Shown here piece by piece: positions 46,950 to 58,697 of a stretch of DNA of 64,000 nucleotides. How positions within the stretch are numbered: the stretch's first letter is position 1; every line of letters starts with the position of its first letter. Origin of the DNA: Diogma glabrata (lineage: Eukaryota; Arthropoda; Insecta; Diptera; Cylindrotomidae); contig OY856187.1 of assembly GCA_963693315.1 (NCBI GenBank), positions 71,714,033-71,778,032 of the forward strand, given 5' to 3'. Both the position numbers and the translations under genes were made by a program. The notes below the pieces were generated by a model. It searched no databases. It was not told the origin of the DNA and worked only from the letters and a program-made list of their open reading frames with translations.

Positions 46950-47050
46950 AATTATTCGGGATTTTTTTGAGCAATTAAACTCAAGTAGCTAAGAAATTAA
47001 TTTGATTTTGTTCAATTCAAAGGTATGGTTGGAAATATCTCAGAAAAAAT
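46950..47050. repeat. Dispersed repeat, copy 3 of 3, right of the hAT element
   Basis: This matches 41627-41725 in the same orientation, including caattcaaaggtatggtt and gaaatatctcagaaaaaa. Confidence 0.7.
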
Positions 47051-48904
47051 AAAAATAAAAATAATAATTATATACGTTTTAATATAAAGTGAAACGTTAA
47101 CCAACAGTAGGTGACAATTGTTTAGGAAGTTATTTTTAAATGTCATTCACTCATTAGATTACTATTAATTGTAAGTTAGATCTTTTGTAGTTTTTATAAG
47201 TTTGGAAAAACAATCATTTCCTTTGACATATAATAACAACCCTCAGGGCCGGTCCTGCGTTTTACAAAAGTGCACAGTAAAACAGGGCGCTCTATTTATC
47301 ACGAAGATAAGGGCGCAAAAATACAACATCAATTAACAATTTAAATTGAATTAAACCGTTTAAAACAATATTTTATGATCATAAAAATTCTTTCTTTCTG
47401 TCCAGTGTTTCAAACTTTCACTTTCAATTATTCATTTATTCCTTTCCATATTTGTATACACATTCAGAACATATAATAGTAGATTCTTTTATGAGCTTAG
47501 AATGAAGGCAATTCTTCACGAAACGTAGCGTAGCGAGTGAAGGGAATCATCCGAGTGAAGAATTGCCATCATCCTACGCGAATACAAGATGCTATTTTAT
47601 CCACGACCGTAAAATATTTCGATTAATTTAAAGTTTGCCTGCTAAAGTTTTTATCACCATATTGAAATATGTAAATCATAGATAGCATAGAAAAAATAAA
47701 CAAATGACATAACTTAAAAGCTTAAATTTATTATTTTATATATTTTATATATGTATTGTTCTCGTTTTGACCTTTTGATAATACTATACTAACAAACAAA
47801 CTATAGAGCTGTAGTACAATGTAACGATTGTGTCACATTCTTCACACAAGTGATAGAATATATAAAATAACAATGGAAGACATAGTAGTCGTGGATAAAA
47901 TAGTTTTTTTACTACTTGCATGAGAAATTTCGATTATTTACCTAAAAACCCAAGACAAAAGTTATTTTTCTCAGCTATGGTTACTAATAATTATTCCCCA
48001 CACTTAATAATAAGTATTTTAGCACCTTGGTAAATAATGAAAATACAACTTTTGTTCGTTTATTAAACTGAGTTCGAGCTTTGAATTTTTTTAGTTTCTT
48101 CCAAAAATAATAATAATAAATTAAAAAATAATAAGCGTTTTGATTTTATTTTAATAATAATAAATAATGAATGAATGCAAAAACTTCACAAGTCAACTTC
48201 ACGATTACAAGTAAACTTTATTCAAATGGAAAACTTAAGACAATTGTTTGATTTCCAAGGGCAACTAGGCTAGTTTATTTGAAATTTTAATTCATGTTGA
48301 ACAGAATTCTGTTGAAATTTAGTTAAGTTGTGTGTTGTAGACTAAAAAAATTCTAAATTTGGCTCATCAAAATTGAATAGATTTTCAATTTCATGTCAAA
48401 AATAAATAAAATCTATATTTTTTAATGCAAAGCAAACTATATGTTTCTCCCGAATTAATATTCACCTCAATGTAGAAAATTTACTTTATCACCTCGGTAT
48501 ATAATGTACTATTATTTTCAATTTTAAATCTCAATACACACAAATTAAAAATCAGAAAACACACAAAAGTATTAGTACTATTCAATTTTATTTCTTGTGC
48601 ACAAAATATTACCCATACTATTGATTGCTGCACAGTTTTGAAATATAATGCACACATACCATAAAATCCCTGAACAGTTTTGAAATTCTGTGCAGCAAAA
48701 TATTGTTTTTTACAAGTATTAAGGAAATTTCGAATATAGCTATTCACAGATTCATTAAATTTCTGCACAATTTTAAAATTTGAATAACAAAAAATTGGAT
48801 TAGTGTGTTTATGATTGTGTATATATGATATTTTGAATGTGTATATTTTTGATGTTGAGTATGGAGAATAAATATTGGAATTCTATTGAAAAGAAAACTG
48901 GACA
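47051..48904. other. AT-rich DNA with one hairpin
   Basis: Apart from the hairpin at 47502-47572, I see no supported gene or repeat. Confidence 0.45.
47502..47572. repeat. Small hairpin with GTAGCG/CGAG centre
   Basis: The outer arms atga.ggcaattcttcac and gtgaagaattgcc are perfectly complementary over 13 bases. The interior reads cgtagcgtagcgagtgaagg and then ccgagtgaag, so the inner arm is asymmetric. It resembles the GAGGCG-centred hairpins in layout but has a looser centre. Confidence 0.55.
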
Positions 48905-50330
48905 ATTTTTTTTAACATTTGAATTTAACTGTTTAGAAATTTATTACAAAACTAACACGAAACATCTATACTTTGCCGGTAAATCATAATAGATCATAAA
49001 GTAACATAATCTAGAGAAAAGATGATACACTCAGCAAACTACTCAAAAACCTCTCCATTTAGCGTTTTGAAAAAATATTACAAAATCACAAACTCATATT
49101 TCTTTTAAAATTCCAAAAATATTGTAAAAATTAAAAAAAAATAAATGAAATCATTTTTTTGACATACTTGACAATATTTTTTTGACAAACTTGTAATGCA
49201 ATAAAATTCTCAATAATAATAATATCATTTTCATTTCATACAAATAACTAATTTTAATATTTTCTAAAAAAATACATGAAAATGATTCACTTGACATTAT
49301 TTTTTTGACAAACTTTTAATGCCATCTGTATATTAATAATAAAATTTCAAGTCATACAAATAATTTATTTTATTGGCCCAAAAAATTGAGTAAAAAATTA
49401 ATAAATCGAAGTAAAATCTTTCTTTTGACACACTTGAAAACATTTTTTTGACAAACTTATAAACCATAATTCTCAATAATAATAATAAAATTTGATGTCA
49501 TACAAATAATTAATTTTATTTTTTCTTCACAAAAATTGGATACAAAAATAAATTAAAATCTTTCTTTTGACACACTTGCCAACATTTTTTTCACAAACTT
49601 ATAATGCAATAATCTAGATTTTAGTCTCACATGCCAATCCCGTCATGTTCAATTACATTTAACATTCCATATAAATAATTCATTTTATTTTTTTTCCAAA
49701 AAAATAAATGAAAATCATTCTTTTGACACACTTGACAACATTTTTTTGACAAACTTATAAGCCATAATTCTCAATAATAATAATAAAATTTCATGTCATA
49801 CAAATAATTAATTTCATTTTTTCCCGAAAAATTGGGTAAAAAAAATGAAAATCATCAATCGTTTGACACACTTGACAACATTTTTTTTGCATTTTTTAAT
49901 GCAAAAATCTAGATTTTGGTCTCACAAACCAATCTCGACCATCCAGATTTCTCCAAAATCAATGTTCCTACTCGTAATCAGTTAAAATGAGCGTTTTTAT
50001 GCAAAAAATATGCGAATTTCCTCATTTTGACACACTTGATTTTCTTTTGACACACTTCCGGGACAGTTATCTATACCTATTTTTGGAAACAAAAGTTTTT
50101 GAAATCCCTCCAGCCGTTTTCTAGGTTTCGTCGGTTGTGACGGTCGGATGGCCGGCCGGCCCGCAGTTAGACATACATTTTTTTTTGCTTTTTAAGAATC
50201 AGTAGGTCCTAAAACGTCGAGAAATGCCAAAAAAAGTGGGGGTAAGAATTTCACTTTTGACCCATGAATGCAATACTTAGGTTTTTTCAATACCGAAGTA
50301 ATTTTTCAAAACCGAAGTAATTCTTATCGC
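48905..50330 (-). repeat. Composite satellite-like element, copy S4 (inverted)
   Basis: Read on the minus strand, this has two ttacttcggt heads (50283-50330), the leader ggcatttctcgacgttttag, a GC-rich block, a gtcaaaagaaa...gtcaagtgtgtcaaa body in about six 130-bp units, and the start of the tail region. The T-rich array seen in S1-S3 is very short here, so the arrays differ in length between copies. Confidence 0.75.
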
Positions 50331-51089
50331 TCGCTGAACTCCACAGCGAGCCCAAATTTCAAGAAACTAAAATTAAAAGAAATGTGTTAAAAGAAATTGA
50401 AATTTTGTCAAGCCGAGGCAGCTTTGAAAATAAATTGTTCGAGAACGGCTTAACCGATTTCATCAAACTTTTTATTTGATGTAATTAGTTAATCTTTTGA
50501 AAAAAAAAATATTTAAATAATTACCCTTCATAAAATTGGCCTAAATAGACATCTTCTCAAAGCTGCGAAAAATGCAATAAAGGACTACTGACCAAATCAA
50601 GTCATGAATGGAAAGTCACCAGAAATATCTGTTGAAGTAAACAGACCACACACCACTAAATGCTTTCTAGTTCAATTTAAATTCGTGGTCACAAATCTTA
50701 AACGATTACCAAAACTACCCTGCAATTATTGACAACTATTCTGCTTGGGAGGACATACTACACGATGTATGGCACCTATTAATATGTTAAAAAAACGTGG
50801 CATATCTAATGAAAGGAGATCTGCCGTACCACTCTTAGATAAACGCATTTTTGAATCTATTGGATATGAAATGGGCGGAGCAGCACTCATTTCGTCTCCA
50901 CAACATCTCAAACTAGAAAATTTAAACTTTTTTGACTTATAAAAAATTAAAAAAAAAATGCTGCCGTCTGTTTTATCTAGTCTCAGGAGTAGATTTGTTG
51001 CAATCTCAGGACATTATAAATTAAATTGTAATCGATATATTGCAAATAAAATTTAACAGATAAATGGTATATTGTAATTGATAGTTTTG
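50331..51089. other. Unassigned DNA with a 65-codon plus-strand frame
   Basis: A frame at 50745-50942 reads sensibly in part (for example LLDKRIFESIGYEMGGA) but has no family that I recognise. Given its place beside retroelement relics, it may be part of one. No function is proposed. Confidence 0.3.
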
Positions 51090-51094
51090 ATGTT

Positions 51095-51540
51095 GTGTTC
51101 CAATGCGGTTCCAGGGGCTTCAATGCTCAAATTAGTGTGTGTAGTAGAATTCTGTCAACATTCGAGAGGAACGTCATACGAACAATTTATGTTCCATGTA
51201 AAGTTGCTGAAAATCAGTATAGAATCCGAATGAATCATGAAAGAATCATGAAAGCCGAAATGAAAGAGGCTTCATGGCGGCTGCGATGTAATCGGATTCA
51301 TTAAATCCAACCGGATTAGATGGTTTGGTCATGTGGAAAAGGCTCCATTAGATAGAATATTAAAAAAAAATGTCCCAACAACAACCAGCTGGTGTTCTTC
51401 AAAGAGGAAGACCTAAACAACGACGGCGTGATGACATCACACAAGACCTTCATGATATAGGATGTCATCTGGTGATGGAACGAGATGATTCGAAACTGAT
51501 TACACAAATGGCAAAATTCCTCCATATGGTGACAGATCAG
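51095..51540 (+). pseudogene. RTE-like non-LTR retrotransposon C-terminal relic
   Basis: The plus strand encodes a recognisable end of an RTE/BovB-type endonuclease-reverse transcriptase. It contains STFERNVIRTIYVPC, a YRIRMNHE segment, NRIRWFGHVEKAPLDRIL and GRPKQRRRDDITQDL. Stops and a frame change near 51300-51370 break it. The catalytic parts are missing. Confidence 0.75.
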
Positions 51541-51567
51541 TCAAATCAGGAACATTTCTTCTGTGCT

Positions 51568-52020
51568 CCTAGGAATGAAGTTCTTTAGTAAGATTTGAGT
51601 TGTTAATGAGTTTAATAGCTCTTCACTGTACAGAATCAAGCCACTTTAAACTACCAAAATAAACTCCACTGCGAGATGTGAGAACAATATTCCATTGACG
51701 TATAAATGATTTATATATTAAAAGAAGTTGCTCGCTATTAAAAAACTTACGAAATTGCCCTAAAAATCCTAGTTTTTGAACAGCATTCTTAGCCAGATTC
51801 AAATTATTAGCCAGATATAAGAATTAAACTTCATATTATTTTTATTTTCAACTTCTAGAAGTCTGACAGACCCTTTCTCTACAAGATCTTTGGGAGCAAC
51901 TTTTAATGAAAAAGGATTAGGTGTCGTTATTCTATAAAAATGACAAACCTTTGATTTACGTATATTTATATCCCACATTCCTTCGCAGATTATCCGGCAT
52001 GGAGGGATCATTTCCTCCGC
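51568..52020 (-). pseudogene. Non-LTR RT C-terminal relic, partner of 3003-3536
   Basis: The minus strand encodes VRLLEVENKNNMKFNSYIW, which aligns with IRLLGVTVSNDLLWNDHVM of the intact element at 5714-8737. The LDSVQ.RAI region follows. 51568-51830 is nearly the same DNA as 3230-3535. This relic therefore marks the left end of the segmental duplication. Stops interrupt the frame. Confidence 0.75.
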
Positions 52021-52059
52021 ATGGAGGGATCAGTTTTTATTGTTTTTTTATTTTTTTTT

Positions 52060-52671
52060 ATTTTTGATCTACGGGTGTGACAACCCCGCGTACCCTGCTA
52101 TTGACATACGAGTTAACGTGAGATATCACATACCACAGGCAATAGCAGTGAGATGTCAATAGCGAAGGTGACATCTTAGAGGTGGTGGCGATGAACTGTA
52201 TTGAGTCAACGGTAGCACCTTCAATCTTAGCTGTGAAATAATCTTTGATGATGAAACGCTATTGTTTCCTTGAAGAAACGAGCCTTCATATAACTATGTG
52301 TGGGCTTTGATCTTCAAGAAGGACAGTGCGTCACAGGACCAAGGAATATGCAACCGGCTGGACTATTGGTAACTACATTTTTATTTTGTTTCAGCAAATT
52401 TTTGTAAAAATTTGTTATTTACTTTTTAATTTACTTTTATTTTCTCTATTCTATCATAAAATATTAGCCTATGTCCTATTTTGTCAGTGATAGGATTTTT
52501 TGTTTAGTTATCCATTCTTTAACAAAAAATATAAAAAAAGAGAAAGATTTACGTCCATCAACACCTTTGAAGTTTGAACGTATGTTGTTGTGGGACTTTG
52601 GTCTTAAAACGTTTTTATATGTTATTGTGACACATATTGTAATTCCTACTACACAACACATTTTATAAAAA
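52060..52671 (+). mobile_element. Internally deleted non-LTR derivative: 5'UTR joined to 3' end
   Basis: From 52060 to about 52545 the plus strand matches the 5'UTR of the element at 5629-9245 up to just before its ATG. From about 52546 to 52661 it matches the last codons and 3' end of that element, with cacattttat and an A run (52663-52671). The ORF of about 3 kb is missing. The junction lies in an A/T-rich stretch near aaagattt|acgtccatc. It has the form expected of a short non-autonomous element copied by the enzyme of its parent, like other deleted LINE families. It differs from the parent here at many bases, so it is not a direct daughter of that copy. Confidence 0.88.
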
Positions 52672-52870
52672 AAAAATATTGAATTGTTTTAAGATCAGTG
52701 TTAAGGGCATCTATCAATTTCGATATACAGTAAGGGCACTAAGGGCGCTAACGCTAAATTAGCGTTTAGTTTAACTTGTTTTATATGTTTATCCTAGGAT
52801 CCCGGTATATATGTAATTAATTTTAGCCCGTCATCCCGGGAAAGAAAATTTAAGATATTTAGAGATAGAA

Positions 52871-53424
52871 TACCCAGGTTAGAAATACCAAGGCTTATTG
52901 AATGGGACAAGCTTGGAAAACTAAGAAATGATTATCAAGGCATGGCCAAGTCTTAGTCTGATACACTATGTCATACTAAGCCAATGGTTAAAATAAATAA
53001 ATAAGTTTATCATTTAGTTTTGGGCCAAGCTTGGTCCAATGTTGAAACAAATTTTTTGTAATCATTATATAATTTCAGCGTTTTTATGTTTTTAATATCA
53101 ATGTATAGAAGGCCTTCATCAGTGCAATGATGGTCTGTAACCAACAAATTTACAATATTCCATTACAATACCCGGGTAAGAAAAGGCTAAGTGGCCTAAG
53201 ACCTGCACCACAGCTTTTGGGAGCTGGGCCAAGTGTGGACTGATGTCCTTGGGCCAAGTCTGGCAAACCAGGCTTAGACCAAGACAAATAATAATGGTAC
53301 GTGGTTATCATTTAAGGTTAAAACAACATTCAACCAAGTTTATTGTAAAGCTTGTCCCAACATTGTTCGACCTTAAAACAAGCTTGTCTCAATGTAAAAA
53401 CAATCCTGTCTGCTTACCTGGGTA
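52871..53424. mobile_element. MITE-like element with TACCCAGGT ends
   Basis: The left end tacccaggttag is matched by cttacctgggta on the right. A partial internal end, atacccgggtaag, occurs at 53168. The interior has repeated gggccaag, aagcttg and aaaacaa words, with an internally repeated layout. There is no coding capacity. The TACCCAG terminus is shared with the element at 37325-37968. Confidence 0.6.
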
Positions 53425-55327
53425 TCTTTGAATAACTCTAGATATAAAGGTGAAGAAATCTAATCAAATGTTTGGAAAATAAAACCAAAAAATGTCTGTG
53501 ATATGCAAAAACTTTAATAATGAGGCCAGTCATCCTGTGTGAAGAAGCTTCGTAGAAAAGAAAAACGCAGATATAGGACGAAAAATATATTGAGGATGCA
53601 GTGTTCTACCTGTATCTACTTAGTTAGGGAAGATTATGCTTATACATCCTAAGCGTCGCATACCAAAAAAAATACTGTAAAGATATGTTACAATCCAACT
53701 GCAGATCGTAGCTCAGGAAAACAAACATTAGATTTACTATAGGGGAAATGGGAAAGCGAAGGTTCATCGAGTCAAAACATCTATAGAATACGTTTCTTGA
53801 GATATATAAAGCTGAAAACTTCAACTTTGATACGTTATACACACGATCAAGATGTAACAATAAAATATTTGGCACCATTGATAACCTACCGTTATCAGAT
53901 AACCTACCTACCTACCGATAACCTACAAAACAACAAAAACTTTTGCCGGCCAAAAACCCAATTGTGGGCAAGGAACGAACTTAAACTAGGTAATCAGAAG
54001 AAATTATGAAAAAATGCTCTGATACCAGGAATAATGCCACAGACATAAAGTTGGTCTAAGGAATTAGTTGAATTCTTCAGTCAAAAGATAGAAGGAATGG
54101 GTTAATCTTGAATGAGAATCTTTGGAATATAGCTTGTGTTCTTACTGCACATTAAGACGCCTTACAAATACATAGGTGCATAGGTAGAGTTAAAACTGTA
54201 AATTTTATCAATTGGAGATCAACAACTTTGATCAACAAATGCCGATATCAACTAGGAATGAATTTTACTGATCGAAATTATCAACATACATTGAACCTTT
54301 TCAATATCCTAAAGATCCTAAACATAAACTTCGTTGTTGTTGTAGCGACGAAATGTGGTGCTATTCTTTCATTCTTTATAAATGTGGTGCTATTTCTTGT
54401 GTTGTACTTCACTTGAGTAGCAATTATCATAACAAGAAACCGACAAGTTGACGGTAACAAAGTAGTTTTCGATCTCGATAAAAAGAAGGGTGTAGATATC
54501 GGGCTGTTTATTCACAGTTTACCTATTTGTTTTTGATTTCCCTGTGAAACAGGGTTTGTTCCAATATATGATAAAACGCAACCAAAACAAATATGAACGC
54601 TTTTTAACTAGGGCTGTATACTAAACGACGGCTTATTTTTTTCATAAAAATCTAATTCGAAATATCAAATATGATTTATATTTAATTTAGGTTTTATTTA
54701 TAAATCTGATCAAACATTTAAATTTATATAATTAAAAATATTAATATCGTACATGACTTTTCTGACTTATTTAATATGGCGGCAAATAAGTCACGAATCA
54801 AATATATCGTCGTTTGGAATGCAGCCTTAGTAATTAAATTTTGAATTTTCGGTTTTATTGATTTTTTTTTGTTTATAAATACAAATATATATTACAATTA
54901 AACATACATTTTAAGAAATATAATTGTAAGTCAAACAAATAAAAAAATCGAAAGTTGTTATACATTTAACATAATTTCAAAAGTAAAACGATTTAAATTT
55001 GATAATACATTTCAAAAAAAAATATATGTGAACTGTACGAAGCCAAAATCGCTTAGTTTTTCTTTTGTTTTCTTTTAAGATAAAAATGTTTATTATGATC
55101 AAAAAATTGAATAACAAAATGAAAAATATAAAACATAACCTTAAAAATATTTGAAAATAGAAAAAAGCCTAACGAAATTATTTAGAATTTTGTGAATTAT
55201 TTTTTTTTATTTGTTTAATTCATTTTCATTTATCAAAATGATGCGAATTTGTGCATTAAATTTACAATTAATAAATTTTTATAAAAAATAAAAATATGTT
55301 TATTTAAATATTTAGAGATTTCTTTGC

Positions 55328-55890
55328 TTATTTTATATTTAATTTGCCCAATAAATTCGCAGTATTGGTCTCAGCGGCTTCTTTAGTTTTGCTTGCTGCA
55401 TCTTGAACTGCATCAACGGCTTCAGTTTTGGCTTTTGCCGCACTATCTGCTGTCTGAAAATAAACAAAATATTATATTTAAGTTTTTAGAAAAATTTTCA
55501 AATCATAAACACGTACATTTTCAGCTCTTTTAACTATGTCATCAAAAGCTTGCCCCGTAGCTTTAACGCCGGCGTTAATTTTTTCATTTGTTGCTTTTTT
55601 CCCTTGTTCTAGAGTTGCAGCAGCTTGATCTTTGGTTTGCGCAATTTTATCACTGGCTTGATTAACAACATTTTCTGCTTTCGCTGCTCCCTCTTCGGCT
55701 AAATTTTTAGCGCTTTTTGCAGTATCTGTCGCAAACTTCTCCGTTTCGGCTTTTGTTTTCGATAGACTATCACATACTTTTTGAACTTGTTCGTCTGCAG
55801 CTGTTGCTTTTTCAGCCGCTACTGTTTCGGCATCCTTCTTTTTACTACTGAACAGGTTTGCGGTTTTATCGCCAAAACTTTTGAGTGATG
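55328..55890 (-). CDS. Group 3 LEA-like 11-mer repeat protein (two 3' exons visible)
   Basis: The penultimate exon is 55517-55890, opened by a TTTTCTAG acceptor and closed by a GTACGTG donor. The last exon is 55328-55453, after TTTTCAG. They join in phase across a 63-bp intron to give 165 residues ending in TAA. The protein is rich in Ala, Lys, Glu and Thr, with one Cys and one Phe-Asp-Asp motif. From about residue 60 it falls into 11-residue repeats: AKNLAEEGAAK, AENVVNQASDK, IAQTKDQAAAT, LEQGKKATNEK and so on to the end. This is the hallmark of LEA group 3 (LEA_4), amphipathic helices that form on drying. Exchangeable apolipophorin III has similar helices and is the main alternative. No in-frame ATG precedes the acceptor, so the start lies in an upstream exon not found. 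I see no signal peptide in the visible part. Confidence 0.75.
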
Positions 55891-56775
55891 CTAGAAAATA
55901 ATTAAAAAAAAAATTGTTATATTTTCCATTGACGTCAATTTATAAATTTTTTAAAAAATATTTTATTTTTCTTAGATGAAAACGTTGTTTAAATTGATTT
56001 CTTTAGTTTTGTGTATTCTAAACTGAAACTAAATTAAACAATATATTGACCATGAAAATTTTAATGTTGAAGAAATTCTATGTTTTATCTTCAAATTTGA
56101 AATTTCATTTTTAGAAACCTTGAATTAATCCATAAAAGATGTAGAACAAATGATAAATCAAAATCCAGCAGCTGCTCCATCATGTTTATTTATGTTTTCA
56201 TGCATCATGTAAAAATTATAATAGGATTTTATTGCTGAGATATTTATTGAACTAGTTTATTCTCGAACAAAAGTATTGCAAAAATTTTGAGAGAATAAAA
56301 TTTATGCAATAAGGAAGCAATACAATACTTTATCCATTTGACAAAAAACATATGTTTATTTGATTTAATTTCGAAGAGTTAAGCAACACTACATATTCTT
56401 TTGATATAATTTTAGATCAGAGCATGTAGATTCATTTTAAATTTTTTATAAGTACTATGTTCATATACAAACAAACAAATTGCAACAATATACAAACAAA
56501 CAATTGCGCAACACAATAAAATTTTCATTAGTCGTGGATGTAAGAAAGTACACAATAATGCATACTATTATTATTTTAAAAATACACAAATAAAGTTCGT
56601 TTTAATACCGTAAAATGGATAAAACAGAATTATTATTGTTTTGCGATTTAAAATAAAAAAGAAAATTCAATTCTATCACGTTCTTCTGTATCAGTAACAA
56701 TTAACATCACAAGTATTCTAAGAAAATTGCAGAATTGGGTCATTAGTGTATCATGCATCGTTCTACTTTACTTAC

Positions 56776-56840
56776 AAAGTTGATCTTTTCGATTTTAACG
56801 TTGAAGTAATCTGTATCAACGATCAATACATATTTGTAAT
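56776..56840 (-). other. Putative upstream non-coding exon of the LEA-like gene
   Basis: On the minus strand a conserved segment ending AAGATCAACTTT is followed by a GTAAGTAAAG donor. The same feature is preserved in copy A (GTAAGCAAAG near 12490). Stops in the reading frames make it non-coding, so it would be a 5'UTR exon. The evidence is only the donor match and its conservation in both copies. Confidence 0.3.
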
Positions 56841-56904
56841 TTATTTCAGCATTGACGATCATTAAAATGAATAAAAATTAGTTACTCCCACGCAATAATT
56901 AATT

Positions 56905-57672
56905 CTTTTGTATTCGAAAAATGTATCTAAGTAATATGTTCACGTCTCGTCGTTTTGATTTGTTAATTATTCGTTTAATACTAAAGGTTATGAAACATAT
57001 TCTGCCTAGAATTCTTATATACATATACCAATGTTATTATCATTAAGATTGTATACACAGATAAGATTGCGAATTCAGATGTTTATGAGGTTTCAAAAAT
57101 ATATTTTGGATTGATCGTAGGAGAACGAGGTTTTATAATATATTTTTATTAGCCAATTTAAAAATTGGTTAGAAAAGTTGGTTACTTATTAAGAAGATAT
57201 TTATAGTATTGGCAATAGGAAGAAATAAAACTTGTTTTGAATTCTGAATTGAATTCTTGAATTCAACTGTGTGAAATGTTTTCTAAAATCGACATCGATA
57301 GTTCTATAGTCGAGCGTTTCGAAACGTTTTGAACTATCGAGTGAACTTTTGTAGAGCATCATGCGCTAAGACTGACACTTGACACCAATTCAAACATTTT
57401 GATTTTGAACAATGTTTAAAGCGCTCCCAATTCCCTTTCACTTCACTTTCGGTTTGAGTATTAAAGAAAACATTTCGCTCTCCGAAATACGAATTACAAG
57501 AGCGATAACACCGTTTTTTCGAGGGTTATTATTCGTTGCGTCGAGTGTGACGTGCTCACAATTCACAAATCGAAAAATTCAAAATTTATATTCTATTTTA
57601 TCGTGGTTTCGTTGAAATATTATTTCATAGCAGCAAAAAATTTATTTTTTAGTAAAAATAATTTCTCACTAG
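56905..57672. other. Copy-B-only segment with a GC-richer stem-loop block
   Basis: Homology to copy A is interrupted here and resumes at aaaaaatgcaatttacac. Inside, 57290-57560 is less AT-rich and contains the arms tcgatagttc and gaactatcga around the palindrome cgtttcgaaacg. A 67-codon frame (57412-57615) has no recognisable family. It could be an insertion in B or a deletion in A. Confidence 0.45.
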
Positions 57673-58526
57673 CGAGAAAAAATGCAATTTACACGGTCGG
57701 CTAAATTTTGAAGAAAATAAGTTCATCGTAGAAAAATTATGGTAATCATTCAAAATCAAATTGATATTTTCCACTTATATGAAAATTGAATTTGCCTAGA
57801 GGTCTATTTTCCTGTGAAAGTAGCAATTTGTGAAAGCCTTATGAAAGATTTGCTTATGAAGCATTTGAATGCTTATGGAGAGCACTGTATTTTTATTTAT
57901 CGGAGTTGTAACGACCAGCTAGACATGTGAGGATGAGACAACTGTGGTCTCCAATAAGCCAACAGCTGAACATTTTTAATACCTATGGGCTTATAACCCA
58001 TAGAAATAACAATTGATTTAATTAAGTCTTCAAGTGAAACTCAACCAAAATATTTATTGAATTGTTAAAATTAATACAAAAGACACTCCAGGACAGCCTA
58101 CCCTCCTATATGGAAAGTCAATTACCAAAAAAAAAGTTGATGACAAAACTCAGGAGATTTGATGATATGTAATACATTTTAGTATGTGTACGTTCTAAAC
58201 ATTATAATTATTTCATTAATGACATAATTAATATGAAAACTATTAATAAAATCTAACCCGTAAGGTATAAGAAAACCATTTGTATAGTTGCTTCTTTTTC
58301 TAAAAACATCACTAATAAAAACCAAACTGTTACTTTAATACTTTTGATTCGTTTAAAACTACTGAATGCAGCCAAAACCAAATACCATTAGGTAGCGATC
58401 TTACATCCACACAATTTGTACATGGTAAAATACAATTTGTGTCTGTCAATTTTAAAATTTGTTCAATTTGTGGGTGCTGTCGTTTCAGCCGGGCAAACCA
58501 GTTCAACCTCCATATAATGCCAGAAG

Positions 58527-58697
58527 TTAATTATTGCAGTTGGTACCGTAACAAAATTTACAAGTTTGTGAGCAGTATTCGCCGTTCTTCTTGCAACCAC
58601 AAGCTGCCCACACACAGTTTGACATCCATATATTATTGCATCCATAATACTTTACAGCGCAGGTGTCTCTGTCATTCGTGTGCGATGCAAGCCGCCA
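58527..58697 (-). pseudogene. Cysteine-rich C-terminal fragment, unknown family
   Basis: A 56-residue open stretch on the minus strand ends in a regular cysteine pattern: C-G-C-K-K-N-G-x2-C-x3-C-x2-C-x4-C-N-N-stop. Nine cysteines occur in all. Such CxC-KxG-x2-C-x3-C-x2-C endings remind me of Cys-rich tails on repetitive-element proteins in arthropods, but I cannot name a family. A stop lies directly upstream, and the sequence begins just where the segmental duplication ends. I treat it as a fragment. The 92-codon frame on the opposite strand is a shadow. Confidence 0.4.

Larger units (their letters stand above)
51568..58472. repeat. Segmental duplication, copy B (partner 3230-13372)
   Basis: Copy B is shorter and holds the intact-looking LEA-like gene. 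53580-58472 aligns in order with copy A except where A carries later insertions, and except for about 770 bp (56905-57672) present only in B. The stretch 52021-53579 in B is occupied by other elements (52060-52671 and 52871-53424) not present at the matching place in A. Confidence 0.85.

Noticed and set aside
54228..54416. Short frames shared between copies A (9621-9914) and B (54228-54416)
   Set aside because: Frame lengths differ and stops fall at different points although the DNA is similar, so there is no sign of coding constraint.
3230..58472. The two duplicated blocks as LTRs of one giant element
   Set aside because: The blocks contain gene exons, introns and a LINE relic, lack TG...CA ends, and the DNA between them is heterogeneous.
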